Assembly (NCBI GenBank): GCA_023336205.1
Contig: JALQCR010000036.1
Location: 1-64,000 of the forward strand
Direction of reading: 5' to 3'
DNA length: 64,000 nucleotides
From: Pseudanabaena sp. Salubria-1
GTDB lineage: Bacteria; Cyanobacteriota; Cyanobacteriia; Pseudanabaenales; Pseudanabaenaceae
The notes under the pieces were generated by a model that was not told the origin of the DNA, did not search any database, and worked only from the letters and a program-made list of their open reading frames with translations. Made by a program: the position numbers and the translations under genes. Below, piece after piece: positions 1-8,776 of the stretch (positions within the stretch are counted from its first letter, which is position 1; each line of letters opens with the position of its first letter).

Positions 1-61
<61 letters not shown>

Positions 62-110
62 TCACTATTTGGGTTTTGATTTGTCTTGAAAAAGTGGCTA
101 AGGCTATACC

Positions 111-172
111 AAAGAACAAAAAAATTTTTGAAAGTGTTGCTTTGTAACACTTTCAAAATTTTTTTGTTCTTT
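111..172. terminator. Long hairpin downstream of the CNNM/CBS gene
   Basis: An inverted repeat with 27-28-bp arms starting AAAGAACAAAAAAA surrounds a seven-base loop (GCTTTGT). The inner stem GAAAGTGTT/AACACTTTC is flanked by A and T runs, so it could end transcription from either side. It lies 46 bp beyond the stop of the minus-strand gene at 218-1564 and probably terminates it. The hairpin at 17025-17072 has a similar stem. Confidence 0.6.
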
Positions 173-217
173 GTGCGGTAATTGCTGTAAAACAACTTCC
201 TCACATGAGCATATTTT

Positions 218-1564
218 TTATGTTCGTTTAGAATTACTTCTTGGCTCTTCGTCAGGGGGGACTATTGGCGGCGACAAATTAACTAGTACTTTATCTACGC
301 GGTTGCCATCCATATCCACGACTTCAAAACGCATTCTCTCCCAAGTGAAATGTTCACCAACCATGGGAATATGTCGGAGATAAGTCATCATCAGCCCGCC
401 AAGAGTGTGGTAGTTATGCTCTTTTTCATAGGGTAGCTCCTCGACTTCGAGAATCTCTTTGAGGCGATCGCTAGAAATCATGCCATCGATTAGCCAAGAA
501 CCATCTTCTCTTTGCATAGCATCGGGATCGCCTTGACGATCATTAGATGGCAGATCCCCAACGATCGCTTCGAGTAAATCTGTAAGAGTTACGATCCCCT
601 CAACACCACCATACTCATCGGTCACCATTGCTACGCGATCGCCAGATTGTTTAAACTGCTCCAAGACACTCAAAGCACTTGCAGTCTCGGCAACATATAG
701 AGGAGGACTACTGGCTTTGACTAAATCGATGGGAGTACCATTGAGACTAGCGTTGAGAAATGCTTTTATCTCGACAATACCTACACAATCATCAAGATTT
801 TCTCTTGCAACAGGAAAGCGGGAATGCCCACTGTTTAAAACTTCGCGCTGTGTTTCTTCAAAAGGTGCATCAACATCGAGCCAGTCGATTTCTGTGCGCG
901 GAGTCATCAGAGATTTAATGGGGCGATCGCCTAAACGAAATACACGCTCAACCATGTCATGTTCTGCCTCCTCAAACATGCCTGATTCGGCTCCCTGAGC
1001 AATCATTACCTTAATTTCTTCTTCTGTAACTTGAGACTCTTCAGTCACCTGAATCCCTAGTAAGCTAAGTAAAGCTTCAGTGGAAATACTTAGCAAATAA
1101 ACAACAGGAGTACCAATATTGGCAAGAAATCGCATTGGCGGCGCGACTGCACAGGCAATCCGCTCAGCATTGCTCATCGCTAGGCGCTTAGGGACAAGTT
1201 CGCCAACTACTAGAGACAGGTAAGTAATGATACCGACCACGATCGCAAAGCTAAGGGTTTTGCTATAGGGCTGTAACAAAGGGACGGTATCGAATGACTG
1301 CTGCAAGGTTTGAGCGACGGTTGCACCACCCAATGCACCGCTTAAAATTCCGATTAAGGTAATCCCAATCTGAACGGTTGACAAGAAATTGGTGGGTGAA
1401 GCAATCAATCTTAAAGCTGCTCTGGCTTTTGCATTTCCTTCCTTTGCCCATTGCTCTAGGCGCACTTTGCGAGCAGATACGATCGCTAGCTCGGACATCG
1501 AAAAAACACCATTGACAAGAATTAGTAAAATGATGAGTAAAGCTTCAGAAGCGACGGAAGACAT
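218..1564 (-). CDS. CNNM/CBS-domain membrane protein (HlyC/CorC family)
   Basis: A 448-residue protein of the CNNM (DUF21) plus CBS-pair plus CorC_HlyC family, found in bacteria as putative Mg/Co export or metal-homeostasis proteins of the cytoplasmic membrane. Residues ~1-190 carry the hydrophobic CNNM region (start MSSVASEALLIILLILVNG, then a Gly-rich membrane stretch LIGILSGALGGATVAQ). The tandem CBS domains follow at ~215-335, including VAMVTDEYGGVEGIVTLTDL, and the CorC_HlyC domain fills ~350-435. The ATG start leaves a long hydrophobic first helix. Length is normal for the family. The transported ion cannot be read from the sequence, and older hemolysin labels for this family are not supported. 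Confidence 0.88.
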   Translation of the reverse strand: MSSVASEALLIILLILVNGVFSMSELAIVSARKVRLEQWAKEGNAKARAALRLIASPTNFLSTVQIGITLIGILSGALGGATVAQTLQQSFDTVPLLQPYSKTLSFAIVVGIITYLSLVVGELVPKRLAMSNAERIACAVAPPMRFLANIGTPVVYLLSISTEALLSLLGIQVTEESQVTEEEIKVMIAQGAESGMFEEAEHDMVERVFRLGDRPIKSLMTPRTEIDWLDVDAPFEETQREVLNSGHSRFPVARENLDDCVGIVEIKAFLNASLNGTPIDLVKASSPPLYVAETASALSVLEQFKQSGDRVAMVTDEYGGVEGIVTLTDLLEAIVGDLPSNDRQGDPDAMQREDGSWLIDGMISSDRLKEILEVEELPYEKEHNYHTLGGLMMTYLRHIPMVGEHFTWERMRFEVVDMDGNRVDKVLVNLSPPIVPPDEEPRSNSKRT

Positions 1565-1740
1565 TGTTTTGGGGCAGAACGACTTTATAGGAATCGTTTG
1601 TGAAATTTATTAATAGTAGATATATATTCTCATACCAAATTTTGTGTCAAGTTTCTTAAGACTAATAATAAAGGTCAGCAATTATAATTTAAAACCCGAT
1701 TTTGTGGTTTGTATAGCTGTCGCCAAGTTTACTAAGACAT

Positions 1741-1795
1741 AAAACCCAAGAATTGGTTGGCGGCGCTCCGCGCCGCTAACCAATTCTTGGGTTTT
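1741..1795. repeat. Variable-stem hairpin with AAAACCC ends and GGCGC cap
   Basis: The arms are 26 bp with a single mismatch (start AAAACCCAAGAATTGGTT) around a TCC triloop inside GGCGC-TCC-GCGCC. It lies in the gap between the convergent-facing end of malQ and the upstream side of the CNNM gene. It shares its outer AAAACCC and its cap with hairpins at 34646-34698 and 43812-43866, but the middle of the stem is unrelated to theirs. Confidence 0.8.
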
Positions 1796-1807
1796 GATTT
1801 GTCCTAG

Positions 1808-1840
1808 AAAGGTGTGTCACAAAGTGACACACCTTTTTTT
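1808..1840. terminator. Terminator hairpin downstream of malQ
   Basis: A perfect 13-bp stem AAAGGTGTGTCAC/GTGACACACCTTT with an AAA loop, followed by a T run, ends 15 bp from the malQ stop. The A run on the left side makes it usable for minus-strand transcription of malQ. It stands directly beside the longer hairpin at 1741-1795. Confidence 0.7.
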
Positions 1841-1855
1841 ATTGGGTTGAGGTAC

Positions 1856-3385
1856 TTAGCGGCTATAGAGTTGGGTAATTTCGAGTAGGCGATCGCTAAG
1901 CTCTTGATTGAGCAAATTGGGATCGCTATAGCGCCAGCCCCAATTTCCTGTCGCAGTTCCTGGTGTATTCATGCGACCACTGTTATCTAAGCCAAGGACA
2001 TCTTGTAAAGGCACGATCGCAATTACTGATACTGCTGCCATCGCTATACGGATCAGCACCCAGTTAATCGGCTCACCTGCGGCAAAACCTACTATATATT
2101 TGTAAAACAATTCTTTTTCGTATCTACTAGCTCGCTGCCACCAGCCCACTGCCGTGTCATTGTCATGAGTTCCTGTATAAACTGCACAATTACGGACATA
2201 GTTGTGGGGTAAATGAAAATTGTCGGAGCCACCTCCAAACGCAAACATGAGGACGCGCATCCCAGGAAACCCAAAATCATCGCGCAACTTATCAACTTCA
2301 GGAGTGATCACACCCAAATCTTCGGCAAGAATTGGCAACTCACCCATCACCTCATTCAGCTTTGTAAATAGCTCAGTTCCTGGGGCTGTTTCCCATTCGC
2401 CATTGATGGCAGTTTCTTCACCTGCGGGGACTTGCCAAAAAGCTTCAAACCCTCGGAAGTGATCGATACGAATAATATCTACATACCGATTTAAAAATCT
2501 AAAGCGATCGATCCACCATGCAAAGTCAGTTTCTTGCAGATATTCCCAGTTATAGACTGGGTTGCCCCATAGTTGACCTGTAGCGCTGAAATAGTCTGGT
2601 GGTACTCCTGCCATTTGGGCGACTTCATAGGTTTCAGGATCAAGCACAAAGTTTTTGGGATTAGCCCAGACATCAGAGCTATTGTGCGATACATAGATGG
2701 GAATATCGCCAATAATTTGAATGTTTCGTATATTGGCATATTGCTTGAGTTTCAACCATTGATCAAAGAAGATAAATTGCACAAATCTCTGAAACTCAAT
2801 TTGATCATGCAATTCTTCGCGTTTTTGTTGTAGTGCTTCGGGTTCCCGTCTAGCGATCGCAGGTTCCCAATTGTTCCAAAGGATTTTAGGATTTTGTTCA
2901 TGCAGTGCCATGAATAGCACATAGTCTTCAAGCCAATCAGCTTCTTCGTAGCAAAACTTTTTGAATTGCTCTTGCAATAGATACAGATCATGATGGTGTT
3001 TAAGATCTTGATCGACATATCCTTGTTTGAAGCGAATGAAGGCTATCTCAAGCAATTTCCGTTTGTATGGCATCACGGCGGCAAAATCAACTCGATCTTG
3101 ATTAAACTCAGGAATATCTGCCCAATCTTCTTCTTTGAGTAAATATTGCTTTGCTAAAAGCTCTGGGCTGATCAGATACATGCTACCTGCGATCGCGCTG
3201 AAGCTCATATAGGGAGAATTGCCATATCCTGTTGGGCCAAGGGGCAGCACTTGCCATAGCTTTTGTCCACTACGCGATAAAAACTCAATAAACTGATAAG
3301 CCGTCTCTCCTAAATCACCGATCCCAAATTTACTGGGTAGTGAGGTTGGATGTAATAAAATTCCACTAGAGCGTTGAAAGGACAT
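1856..3385 (-). CDS. malQ: 4-alpha-glucanotransferase (amylomaltase)
   Basis: Amylomaltase, GH77 family, moves alpha-1,4-glucan segments between malto-oligosaccharides during cytoplasmic glycogen/starch turnover. The start RSSGILLHPTSLPSKFGIGD is the conserved GH77 opening. Further signatures are DIPIYVSHNSSDVWAN, GVPPDYFSATGQLWGNPVY, the nucleophile segment IIRIDHFRGFEAFW, the acid/base region ILAEDLGVITPEV, and YTGTHDNDTAVGWW. About 509 residues is the usual length. A GTG codon lies two codons upstream at 3391, but ATG at 3385 fits the family better. It is a single gene with a strong terminator. Confidence 0.95.
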   Translation of the reverse strand: MSFQRSSGILLHPTSLPSKFGIGDLGETAYQFIEFLSRSGQKLWQVLPLGPTGYGNSPYMSFSAIAGSMYLISPELLAKQYLLKEEDWADIPEFNQDRVDFAAVMPYKRKLLEIAFIRFKQGYVDQDLKHHHDLYLLQEQFKKFCYEEADWLEDYVLFMALHEQNPKILWNNWEPAIARREPEALQQKREELHDQIEFQRFVQFIFFDQWLKLKQYANIRNIQIIGDIPIYVSHNSSDVWANPKNFVLDPETYEVAQMAGVPPDYFSATGQLWGNPVYNWEYLQETDFAWWIDRFRFLNRYVDIIRIDHFRGFEAFWQVPAGEETAINGEWETAPGTELFTKLNEVMGELPILAEDLGVITPEVDKLRDDFGFPGMRVLMFAFGGGSDNFHLPHNYVRNCAVYTGTHDNDTAVGWWQRASRYEKELFYKYIVGFAAGEPINWVLIRIAMAAVSVIAIVPLQDVLGLDNSGRMNTPGTATGNWGWRYSDPNLLNQELSDRLLEITQLYSR

Positions 3386-3437
3386 AAACACAAAATAAAA
3401 GCTTTTAGTTCTGGCTTTACTTTACCGCCTTATGTAG

Positions 3438-3477
3438 AGAAGTTTGCAAATGAGCATATGCTCATTTGCAAACTTCT
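3438..3477. repeat. Perfect 40-bp palindrome upstream of malQ
   Basis: The two halves of AGAAGTTTGCAAATGAGCAT and its reverse complement meet with no spacer. It begins 53 bp upstream of the malQ ATG. It could be a dimeric operator or a cruciform or hairpin element. It is one of three structured repeats in the 357-bp gap 3386-3742. Confidence 0.7.
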
Positions 3478-3520
3478 AGCGAACTTATAGTACTTAGCGA
3501 CTTACACAAAATAATCGATC

Positions 3521-3563
3521 CCCAAAATATAGCGACGGGCTATGCCCGTCGCTATATTTTGGG
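3521..3563. repeat. Perfect hairpin, 20-bp arms
   Basis: The arms CCCAAAATATAGCGACGGGC and its exact complement flank a TAT loop. The CCCAAAA ends resemble the AAAACCC-ended hairpin family. It lies between malQ and the Uma2 gene, which point in the same direction, and could terminate transcription entering from the Uma2 side. Confidence 0.7.
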
Positions 3564-3630
3564 ATTTTATATGGATCATTTTTCCTTGGAGTTCCCTTAC
3601 GAAAATAACCCAAGAACTCAAGTTCTCAGG

Positions 3631-3735
3631 CAAAAGCTCAATCAAGTCCACTTCAGTGGGCTACAGAATACTTTAATTAACCCGTTTCAACGGGTTTGAG
3701 CTTTTAGCCCGCACTTGAGTGCAGGGCTGCGTAAG
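3631..3735. repeat. Hairpin-rich dispersed repeat, copy 1
   Basis: The segment contains AACCCGTTTCAACGGGTTTGAG, AGCCCGCACTTGAGTGCAGG and a CCACTTCAGTGG palindrome. The first two blocks recur in the same order at 40832-40948, so this is a dispersed cyanobacterial-type repeat and not a gene. It ends a few bases before the Uma2 stop at 3743. The short open frame across it is produced by the repeat. Confidence 0.75.
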
Positions 3736-3742
3736 TCCTGCT

Positions 3743-4339
3743 TTATTCAAAAATCTGGACTAAAGGACAAGCAAATTCTGGCAATAATGGTGAAGTAAGA
3801 GTATCACTAACAAATAGAGTCATTTCTAATTTGAGAATTCCATTTTCACGGCGATAAACTTGAACTTGCTTATTTCTCCAATCAGCGATCCAATATTCCA
3901 AAACTCCCCGTGATGAATAGAGCTTCAACTTAACTTCACGATCGCGTTTTTCGTTTTCTGTCCCTGCTGATAGTACTTCTATTACCAGATCAGGTGCACC
4001 ACGAAAATGACCAGAATCATCAATCAATGCTGCATGTCTCTCATTGCTCAGCCAGACAACATCAGGAATGACATCATCATTATCACCAAAAACCACCCCT
4101 GCGCCAATCTCGGCTTCACCTAATTTTGTAGCTACCGACCAAATATCTAAAACAGTAAAAAATCTGCCACAAGTTTTTTGATGTTTGTTGTGGGGCGCTC
4201 TAGTCACGCAAAGTTCTCCATTAATAATTTCATAACGGTTACCGTTTTCGGGTAGTAGCTCTAAGTCAGCACTTGTCCAGAGAAGTTTGTCTTCAGGGGC
4301 ATTATTTGAGAGATTGGGAGGTGCGATCGCTGGAGTCAT
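3743..4339 (-). CDS. Uma2-family PD-(D/E)XK nuclease-like protein
   Basis: A 198-residue member of the Uma2/DUF820 family, which has a restriction-endonuclease fold and is hugely expanded in cyanobacteria with unknown physiological role. Core signatures are DDVIPDVVWL, PDLVIEVLSAGTENEKRDRE and KLKLYSSRGVLEYWIADW, which supply the expected Asp, Glu and Lys of the nuclease site. The protein is the usual length with an ATG start. It is divergent from the second Uma2 gene at 4469, with 129 bp between the starts. Activity is inferred from the fold only. Confidence 0.85.
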   Translation of the reverse strand: MTPAIAPPNLSNNAPEDKLLWTSADLELLPENGNRYEIINGELCVTRAPHNKHQKTCGRFFTVLDIWSVATKLGEAEIGAGVVFGDNDDVIPDVVWLSNERHAALIDDSGHFRGAPDLVIEVLSAGTENEKRDREVKLKLYSSRGVLEYWIADWRNKQVQVYRRENGILKLEMTLFVSDTLTSPLLPEFACPLVQIFE

Positions 4340-4468
4340 GATGTTTTCCTATGCAGCGCGATAAGGTGATTATAGCAATCAGAGCATGGAAGCGATTTAA
4401 TTAAAATAGCTAGAGACTATTAGCTGTTAGTCTATAATTTTATATAAACCCTTAGCCAAGAGTTAACT

Positions 4469-5155
4469 ATGGTAGCTATCACCGAAGAGCGATCGCTGTC
4501 TAGCACTACCCCAGATATCATCTATCCCAGTTCAGATGGAGAACCATTGGCGGAAACCCAACAGCATGTTTCAGCAATCCTCTTCACCTTCGGATTGTTG
4601 CGTCTATATTTACAAAATCAGCAAGCGGTCGTCTTTGCCGATCAATTTTTCTATTACATCGAAGGGAATCCCAAGGCAAGAGTTGCCCCTGATGTGATGG
4701 TAGTCTTTGACATCACTAAGAAACTTTATGGCAATTACAAGATCTGGGAAGGGATGCAAAACCCAGCAATTATCATCGAAGTGACATCCGCAGGAACCAA
4801 GGATACCGATCTCAACTTCAAGAAAACCCTCTATGAGCAACTAGGTGTCACGGAATATTGGCTATTTGACCCCTACGGTGAATGGATAACTGAACAACTG
4901 CGTGGTTATCGTCTCAATGCAGCAGGTATATATGAGCCAATTACCGACCATTGCAGTCAGATACTGCAACTGAGGTTAGAGGCTGATGAATATCTAATTA
5001 GTTTCTATCGTCTCGATAATGGTGCAAAGCTGCGAACCCTTGAAGAGTTAGATACAGCCATTCACGAAGCAGAGCAGAGAGCCGAGCAGGAGAGCCAGAG
5101 AGCTAATCGCCTTGCTGAAAAATTACGTCAACTAGGGGTAGAGATAGATGAATAG
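4469..5155 (+). CDS. Uma2-family nuclease-like protein with C-terminal coiled coil
   Basis: A 228-residue Uma2/DUF820 protein. The core is visible at RVAPDVMVVFDITKK, PAIIIEVTSAGTKDTD and LYEQLGVTEYWLFDPYGEW. The last ~35 residues (EELDTAIHEAEQRAEQESQR and onward) form a charged coiled coil, a common tail in this family that may mediate dimer formation. The start is ATG at 4469. An IS5-type element follows 12 bp after the stop, and the DGR remnant lies beyond it. No partner gene suggests a specific job. Confidence 0.85.
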   Translation: MVAITEERSLSSTTPDIIYPSSDGEPLAETQQHVSAILFTFGLLRLYLQNQQAVVFADQFFYYIEGNPKARVAPDVMVVFDITKKLYGNYKIWEGMQNPAIIIEVTSAGTKDTDLNFKKTLYEQLGVTEYWLFDPYGEWITEQLRGYRLNAAGIYEPITDHCSQILQLRLEADEYLISFYRLDNGAKLRTLEELDTAIHEAEQRAEQESQRANRLAEKLRQLGVEIDE

Positions 5156-5167
5156 GCTTTGCCCTTA

Positions 5168-6041
5168 GAAAGCATTTAAGAATTGACAGCAGTAAGATTT
5201 CTAAGCATTTTGCGGATCAAAGCTAGGTAAATAAAGGACTCCGAGGTATTCTCATAAAATTCATGATCCTTGCTGAGTCTGCGATATTTGCCTATCCAAG
5301 CGAAGGTTCTCTCCACAACCCAACGCTTTGACTCAACAACAAAACCTTTCTGCGCTTCCGCCCGTTTGCTTACTTCCCAAATGCAATTAAAGTTGTCTTT
5401 AACCCACTTGGTTATGTCGTCACCAGAAAATCCCTTGTCAACTAATATCTTCTGCAATCGTCTCATTGGATACTTCAAACTTTCTAATAGTTTCATCGCC
5501 CCTGCCCTCTCGCCAACGTTTGCAGGGCATACCATAACCCCGATGGCCAAACCCAATGTATCAGCCATGATGAAGCGCTTGCGACCATTAATCTTTTTAC
5601 CGCCATCAATACCACGACTACCTGCACTATCCATTGTTTTAACACTTTGACTGTCGAGACTTGCTAGACTCGGTGTTTCTTCTCGACCATCCGCCAAACG
5701 TACTTGTGCACTTATCTGGTGATTGATTTCAGCTATAACTCCTGTTTTTGTCCATCTTTGGAAGTAGAAGTAGACTGTTGAATATGGTGGGAAATCATGG
5801 GGCAGATTTTCCCATGTACAACCATTCTTGGTTATGTAGAAAATCCCATTCATCACTTCCTGAAAATCTGTTTTTGGTGGTCTCCCCAATTTTGACGGTT
5901 TTGGCAGCATTGGCGCAATTATTTCCCACTCTTTGCTTGATAAATCGGTATTATAGGGTTGGCGCATCTTGACTGGTTGATACTAGACTTCATCAGTATT
6001 TATACCTGTTTTGGTGCGCCCTTGCATTCTTAAATGCTTTC
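5168..6041. mobile_element. IS5-family insertion sequence (874 bp)
   Basis: The ends are inverted repeats sharing GAAAGCATTTAAGAAT (left 5168-5183, right complement ending at 6041). They are flanked by TTA on both sides (5165-5167 and 6042-6044), matching the 3-bp TNA target duplication of part of the IS5 family. One intact transposase gene on the minus strand fills the element. It landed between the Uma2 gene and the repeat-plus-DGR remnant to its right. Confidence 0.85.
5176..5967 (-). CDS. IS5-family transposase
   Basis: A 263-residue DDE transposase. It starts MRQPYNTDLSSKEWEIIAPM with the typical N-terminal helical domain, followed by NGCTWENLPHDFPPYSTVYF. The catalytic region includes ASLDSQSVKT (first Asp), ILVDKGFSGDD (second Asp) and WVVERTFAWIGKYRRLSKDHE (Glu). 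No frameshift or stop is present, so the element may be active. The stop codon lies inside the left inverted repeat. Confidence 0.9.
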   Translation of the reverse strand: MRQPYNTDLSSKEWEIIAPMLPKPSKLGRPPKTDFQEVMNGIFYITKNGCTWENLPHDFPPYSTVYFYFQRWTKTGVIAEINHQISAQVRLADGREETPSLASLDSQSVKTMDSAGSRGIDGGKKINGRKRFIMADTLGLAIGVMVCPANVGERAGAMKLLESLKYPMRRLQKILVDKGFSGDDITKWVKDNFNCIWEVSKRAEAQKGFVVESKRWVVERTFAWIGKYRRLSKDHEFYENTSESFIYLALIRKMLRNLTAVNS

Positions 6042-6083
6042 TTAAGTTCACAACGCAGGGGCAATTTATCGGTGAAAGCGAAG

Positions 6084-6168
6084 AGGGTTAAGCATTTGCG
6101 GATTGAGATTTTGGTATTGAGATTTTGGTAGGGAATTTGGAAATTGTGGCGCAAATGCTTAACCCCTA
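6084..6168. repeat. Palindromic dispersed repeat beside the DGR remnant
   Basis: GGGTTAAGCATTTGCG at ~6087 pairs with CGCAAATGCTTAACCC at ~6150. Between them lies a short direct repeat (TTGAGATTTTGGTA twice). A related copy is at 45537-45608, sharing the inverted blocks GCATTTGCGCCACAATTTCC and GCAAATGCTGAACCC. The repeat begins only ~24 bp beyond the end of the template-like repeat, where the initiation sequence of a DGR template would be expected. Confidence 0.7.
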
Positions 6169-6191
6169 CCTCATTCTGAATACTTCTCAAA

Positions 6192-6285
6192 AATATTGTT
6201 GTTCTGATTACGCGCGTTGTTCCTGTTGCGATTCGCCGAGCGGCAGTTCCTAGCATTGTTGTTCCAAGAACCGCCACGGAGCAGG
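6192..6285 (-). repeat. DGR template-repeat (TR)-like sequence
   Basis: Read on the minus strand this 94-bp segment would encode LLRGGSWNNNARNCRSANRN followed by RNNARNQNNNI. It is rich in AAC/AAT codons at exactly the positions that vary in DGR-diversified FGE/C-lectin-fold targets. It aligns without gaps to 6487-6580 with 19 mismatches, 12 of them at template adenines. The other seven are non-adenine, six of them clustered in 12 bases. Similarity stops right after AAY-ATT, so the 3' initiation part is missing. It is probably a decayed template. A truncated duplicate of the target end is the alternative. Confidence 0.75.
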
Positions 6286-6453
6286 TTGTAACTCAATCCC
6301 AAACTATGTGCCACAAGCTCTAAGACTTGTAAACAAGGATAGCTGCTCACAGTGTAGAGCGTGATGGTCAATTAAAAAAAATTTGATCGCCAAAGGCGAA
6401 ATGGGGGAATGCAAAGGGCAAGAGGGAAAAAGAGTAAAGGGTAAACGAAGTCC

Positions 6454-7467
6454 TCACGAAGAAGAAGCGAGAAGCAGACGAAAACCAATGTCGTTGTTCT
6501 GACCACGCGCGTTGAACCTGTTGCGAACGTCAGCACGACAGAACCTAGCATCGTTGCCCCAAGAACCGCCACGGAGCAGGCGAGAACGATTATCATTATC
6601 ATCTACATTAAGATCACCCCAAGATTCATTACCGTTACTTTTTAATTTTTCTGGCTTGTCAGCATAGCTATCGTGCCACTCATCTAAGCACCATTCCCAC
6701 ACATTACCGCTCATGTCATAAATACCAAGCTCATTAGCCTTTTTCTGCCCCACAGGATGCGTATTACTGCCAGAGTTATCTTTATACCATCCCACCTCAT
6801 CGAGATTGTTACTACCTGAATACTCATAACCTTTACTCTGATTAGCACCCCTTGCCGCATATTCCCATTCAGCTTCAGTAGGCAGTCTTCCCGCCCGTCC
6901 TGACAGTTGCGATACCTTTGCACAAAAGGCTCTAGCCTCATGCCAAGACACACCAACAACAGGCTGTAAATCTCCTTGAAATTTTTTGTCTTTATTTGCC
7001 GAGCCTTTAGTTTTCATCACAGCTTGCCATTGAGCATTAGTCACCGCATATTTGCCAATTAGAAATTTTTTTAAAGTTACCTGATGTACACCCATAGCAA
7101 AACTTCCCGCAGGAACGCGCACTAGCTCTAAGATGGAGCCATTACCAAGATCAATGGTTAAGTTTTCTTCAGAGACATAGCCAATATCAAAACTCAGATC
7201 TAAATCTGGCTCAAGTAACTCCATCACAGGTACTTCGATCGCTTTAAGATCATCAAGCTTCAAATCCAAAAATTCACGAATATTTCCCAAGCAATCGGTG
7301 ATCGTAATACCCTTACCAGTTCCCATCATCTGAGCTTCAAATTCCGCCCCTGATTGCACATTCCCCATTTGTCCCAGCACATCCTGAAGCCGATCTTTTT
7401 TGATTTCACCTGTTGCCAAAAAATCAGCAATGCGCTGTGACTCATGGTCAGACTCAATACTCCGAAA
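6454..7467 (-). pseudogene. 3' part of IS-interrupted FGE-sulfatase-fold gene (DGR target type)
   Basis: This segment encodes an FGE/SUMF1-type domain: VRVPAGSFAMG, KYAVTNAQWQAVM, RLPTEAEWEYAARG, YDMSGNVWEWCLDEW, LLRGGSWGNDARFC and the ending NNDIGFRLLLASSS. The reading frame runs upstream into the IS4-type element at 7477. Removing that element with one copy of its 9-bp duplication joins it in frame to 8777-9613, giving one ~616-residue protein. Some autonomous expression from an internal start is possible, but the natural N-terminus is lost. The domain in DGR proteins is a ligand-display fold. Enzymatic formylglycine formation is not implied. Confidence 0.85.
6487..6580 (-). other. DGR variable-repeat (VR)-like 3' end of the target gene
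   Basis: This is the 94-bp partner of the template-like repeat, located in the last codons of the FGE-fold gene and encoding SWGNDARFCRADVRNRFNAR-type residues. Substituted codons relative to the template are AAC to GGC, AAT to GAT, AAC to TTC (twice), AAT to GTT, AAT to GGT and AAT to GAC. This is the adenine-targeted pattern of DGR mutagenic homing. The template lies 201 bp downstream in transcription direction, which is the classical DGR order. Confidence 0.75.
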
Positions 7468-7476
7468 CTGTTGCGC

Positions 7477-8776
7477 CTTAGTGGTGCAGAAAAATCTGAA
7501 AAGCGTTGCTAGGCATAGAATCTCATCATGAGACAAGAGGCAAAAAGGGGCAAGAGATGAGATACTCAAGTTCCTCAACAAAAGATCTTATACAAATGAC
7601 CCACCTATATCTTCAGCTACAAGAACAACTGCGTCAATGGCTCAAGCCAAAAGATAAGCGACATCTCCAAGGATTTGCGGAGGCAGTAGCCGCGATATTG
7701 CAATCAGGAAGGGCAAGTCTGAGTCATTGGTTGCCCTATTTGAGCCATCGAGAGTGCCAAGCCAGAAGTCAGATGGAAAGACTAAGCTACTTTGTGCATA
7801 ATCCACATATCATCGCCGAGAGATTCTATAACCCATTGGTGAAGCACTTTCTCCAAGCATTTGCAGGAGAATCGTTGGAACTAGCCTTAGACACAAGTAT
7901 GCTGTGGGATAAATTCTGTCTTATAGAAGTATGCTTGATTTGGGGAGGGAGGTCGATTACTCTAGCTCAAGTAGTACTAGAGCATGGCAGCGCTACAGTT
8001 GGCTTTGAACATTATCGTCCCGTCTTAGAACAAGTACGCTCTCTATTGCCGCCACAAAGTACGGTGACCTTGCTTGCCGACCGAGGTTTTGAACATGGGG
8101 AATTAATCCGATGGTTACAGCAAAATCACTGGTCTTGGGCAATTCGCGCAAAGAGCGATCTGCTAGTGACTCTGCCAACAGGTACAACCAAGCGTGTTGA
8201 ACAACTGATACCTCCCGCAGAGCAAGCTTATCTAGTTCCCGATGTCACCGTACTCGGTGATGTTAATTGTCATTTAGCGACGGCTAACCTAGACATGGCT
8301 AACGGTTCATGGGCTGTCCTTAGCGATATTCCCCCTTCATTAAAGACTTTTGCTCTCTATGGCAAACGCTTTGGCGGTATTGAACCTCATTTTAAGGATT
8401 ACAAGTCGGCGGCTTTTAATGTGGTTAGCTCGCATCTCCGTGATGCTCAATCTCTTACCTGTTTGTTTATGCTCCTTGCCACGGCTAACCTGATTGCTGT
8501 AATTCTTGGCATAATGTTGGTGCGTTTGGGGCAAAGGGCGGCTATTGATTGGCACGATCATCGCGGCTTGAGTTTTCTGCAACTCGGTCTCCGTCAGCTT
8601 CACACCCTTCTTTACCAACAAAAACCTCTTCCTCTTTTGCAGATTTTCCCTAGAACTAATCCTCCCCCTGCCTGTGCTTCTATTGCCAAACGCGAAAAGT
8701 TAGATTTTCGTATCGAATTTGCTCGTATTACCATTGTCTCATCTTGAGACTCTCCTGAGTTTTCTGCACCACTAAG
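7477..8776. mobile_element. IS4-family insertion sequence (1300 bp)
   Basis: Perfect 17-bp terminal inverted repeats (CTTAGTGGTGCAGAAAA) end the element. The 9-bp direct repeat CTGTTGCGC lies at 7468-7476 and 8777-8785. A 9-bp duplication is typical of IS4-group elements. The element sits inside the coiled-coil/FGE-domain gene, oriented against it. Both halves carry the duplication in the same reading frame (Ala-Gln-Gln), so precise excision restores the gene. Confidence 0.93.
7557..8747 (+). CDS. IS4-family transposase
   Basis: A transposase of ~396 residues from ATG 7557; an upstream in-frame start at 7506 is less likely. DDE-fold signatures include LELALDTSMLWDKFCLIEVC, STVTLLADRGFEHGELIRWL and the Glu-containing segment GKRFGGIEPHFKDYKSAAFN. 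An N-terminal helical region precedes them. The reading frame is complete and ends 29 bp from the right terminus, so the element looks intact and recently inserted. Confidence 0.88.
   Translation: MRYSSSSTKDLIQMTHLYLQLQEQLRQWLKPKDKRHLQGFAEAVAAILQSGRASLSHWLPYLSHRECQARSQMERLSYFVHNPHIIAERFYNPLVKHFLQAFAGESLELALDTSMLWDKFCLIEVCLIWGGRSITLAQVVLEHGSATVGFEHYRPVLEQVRSLLPPQSTVTLLADRGFEHGELIRWLQQNHWSWAIRAKSDLLVTLPTGTTKRVEQLIPPAEQAYLVPDVTVLGDVNCHLATANLDMANGSWAVLSDIPPSLKTFALYGKRFGGIEPHFKDYKSAAFNVVSSHLRDAQSLTCLFMLLATANLIAVILGIMLVRLGQRAAIDWHDHRGLSFLQLGLRQLHTLLYQQKPLPLLQIFPRTNPPPACASIAKREKLDFRIEFARITIVSS

Noticed and set aside
3466..3699. Open frame of 77 codons
   Set aside because: It runs through two hairpins and a dispersed repeat and resembles no protein.
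5156..6191. A DGR reverse transcriptase next to the template-like repeat
   Set aside because: Only an IS5-type element and a palindromic repeat occupy the space; no RT motif is seen on either strand.
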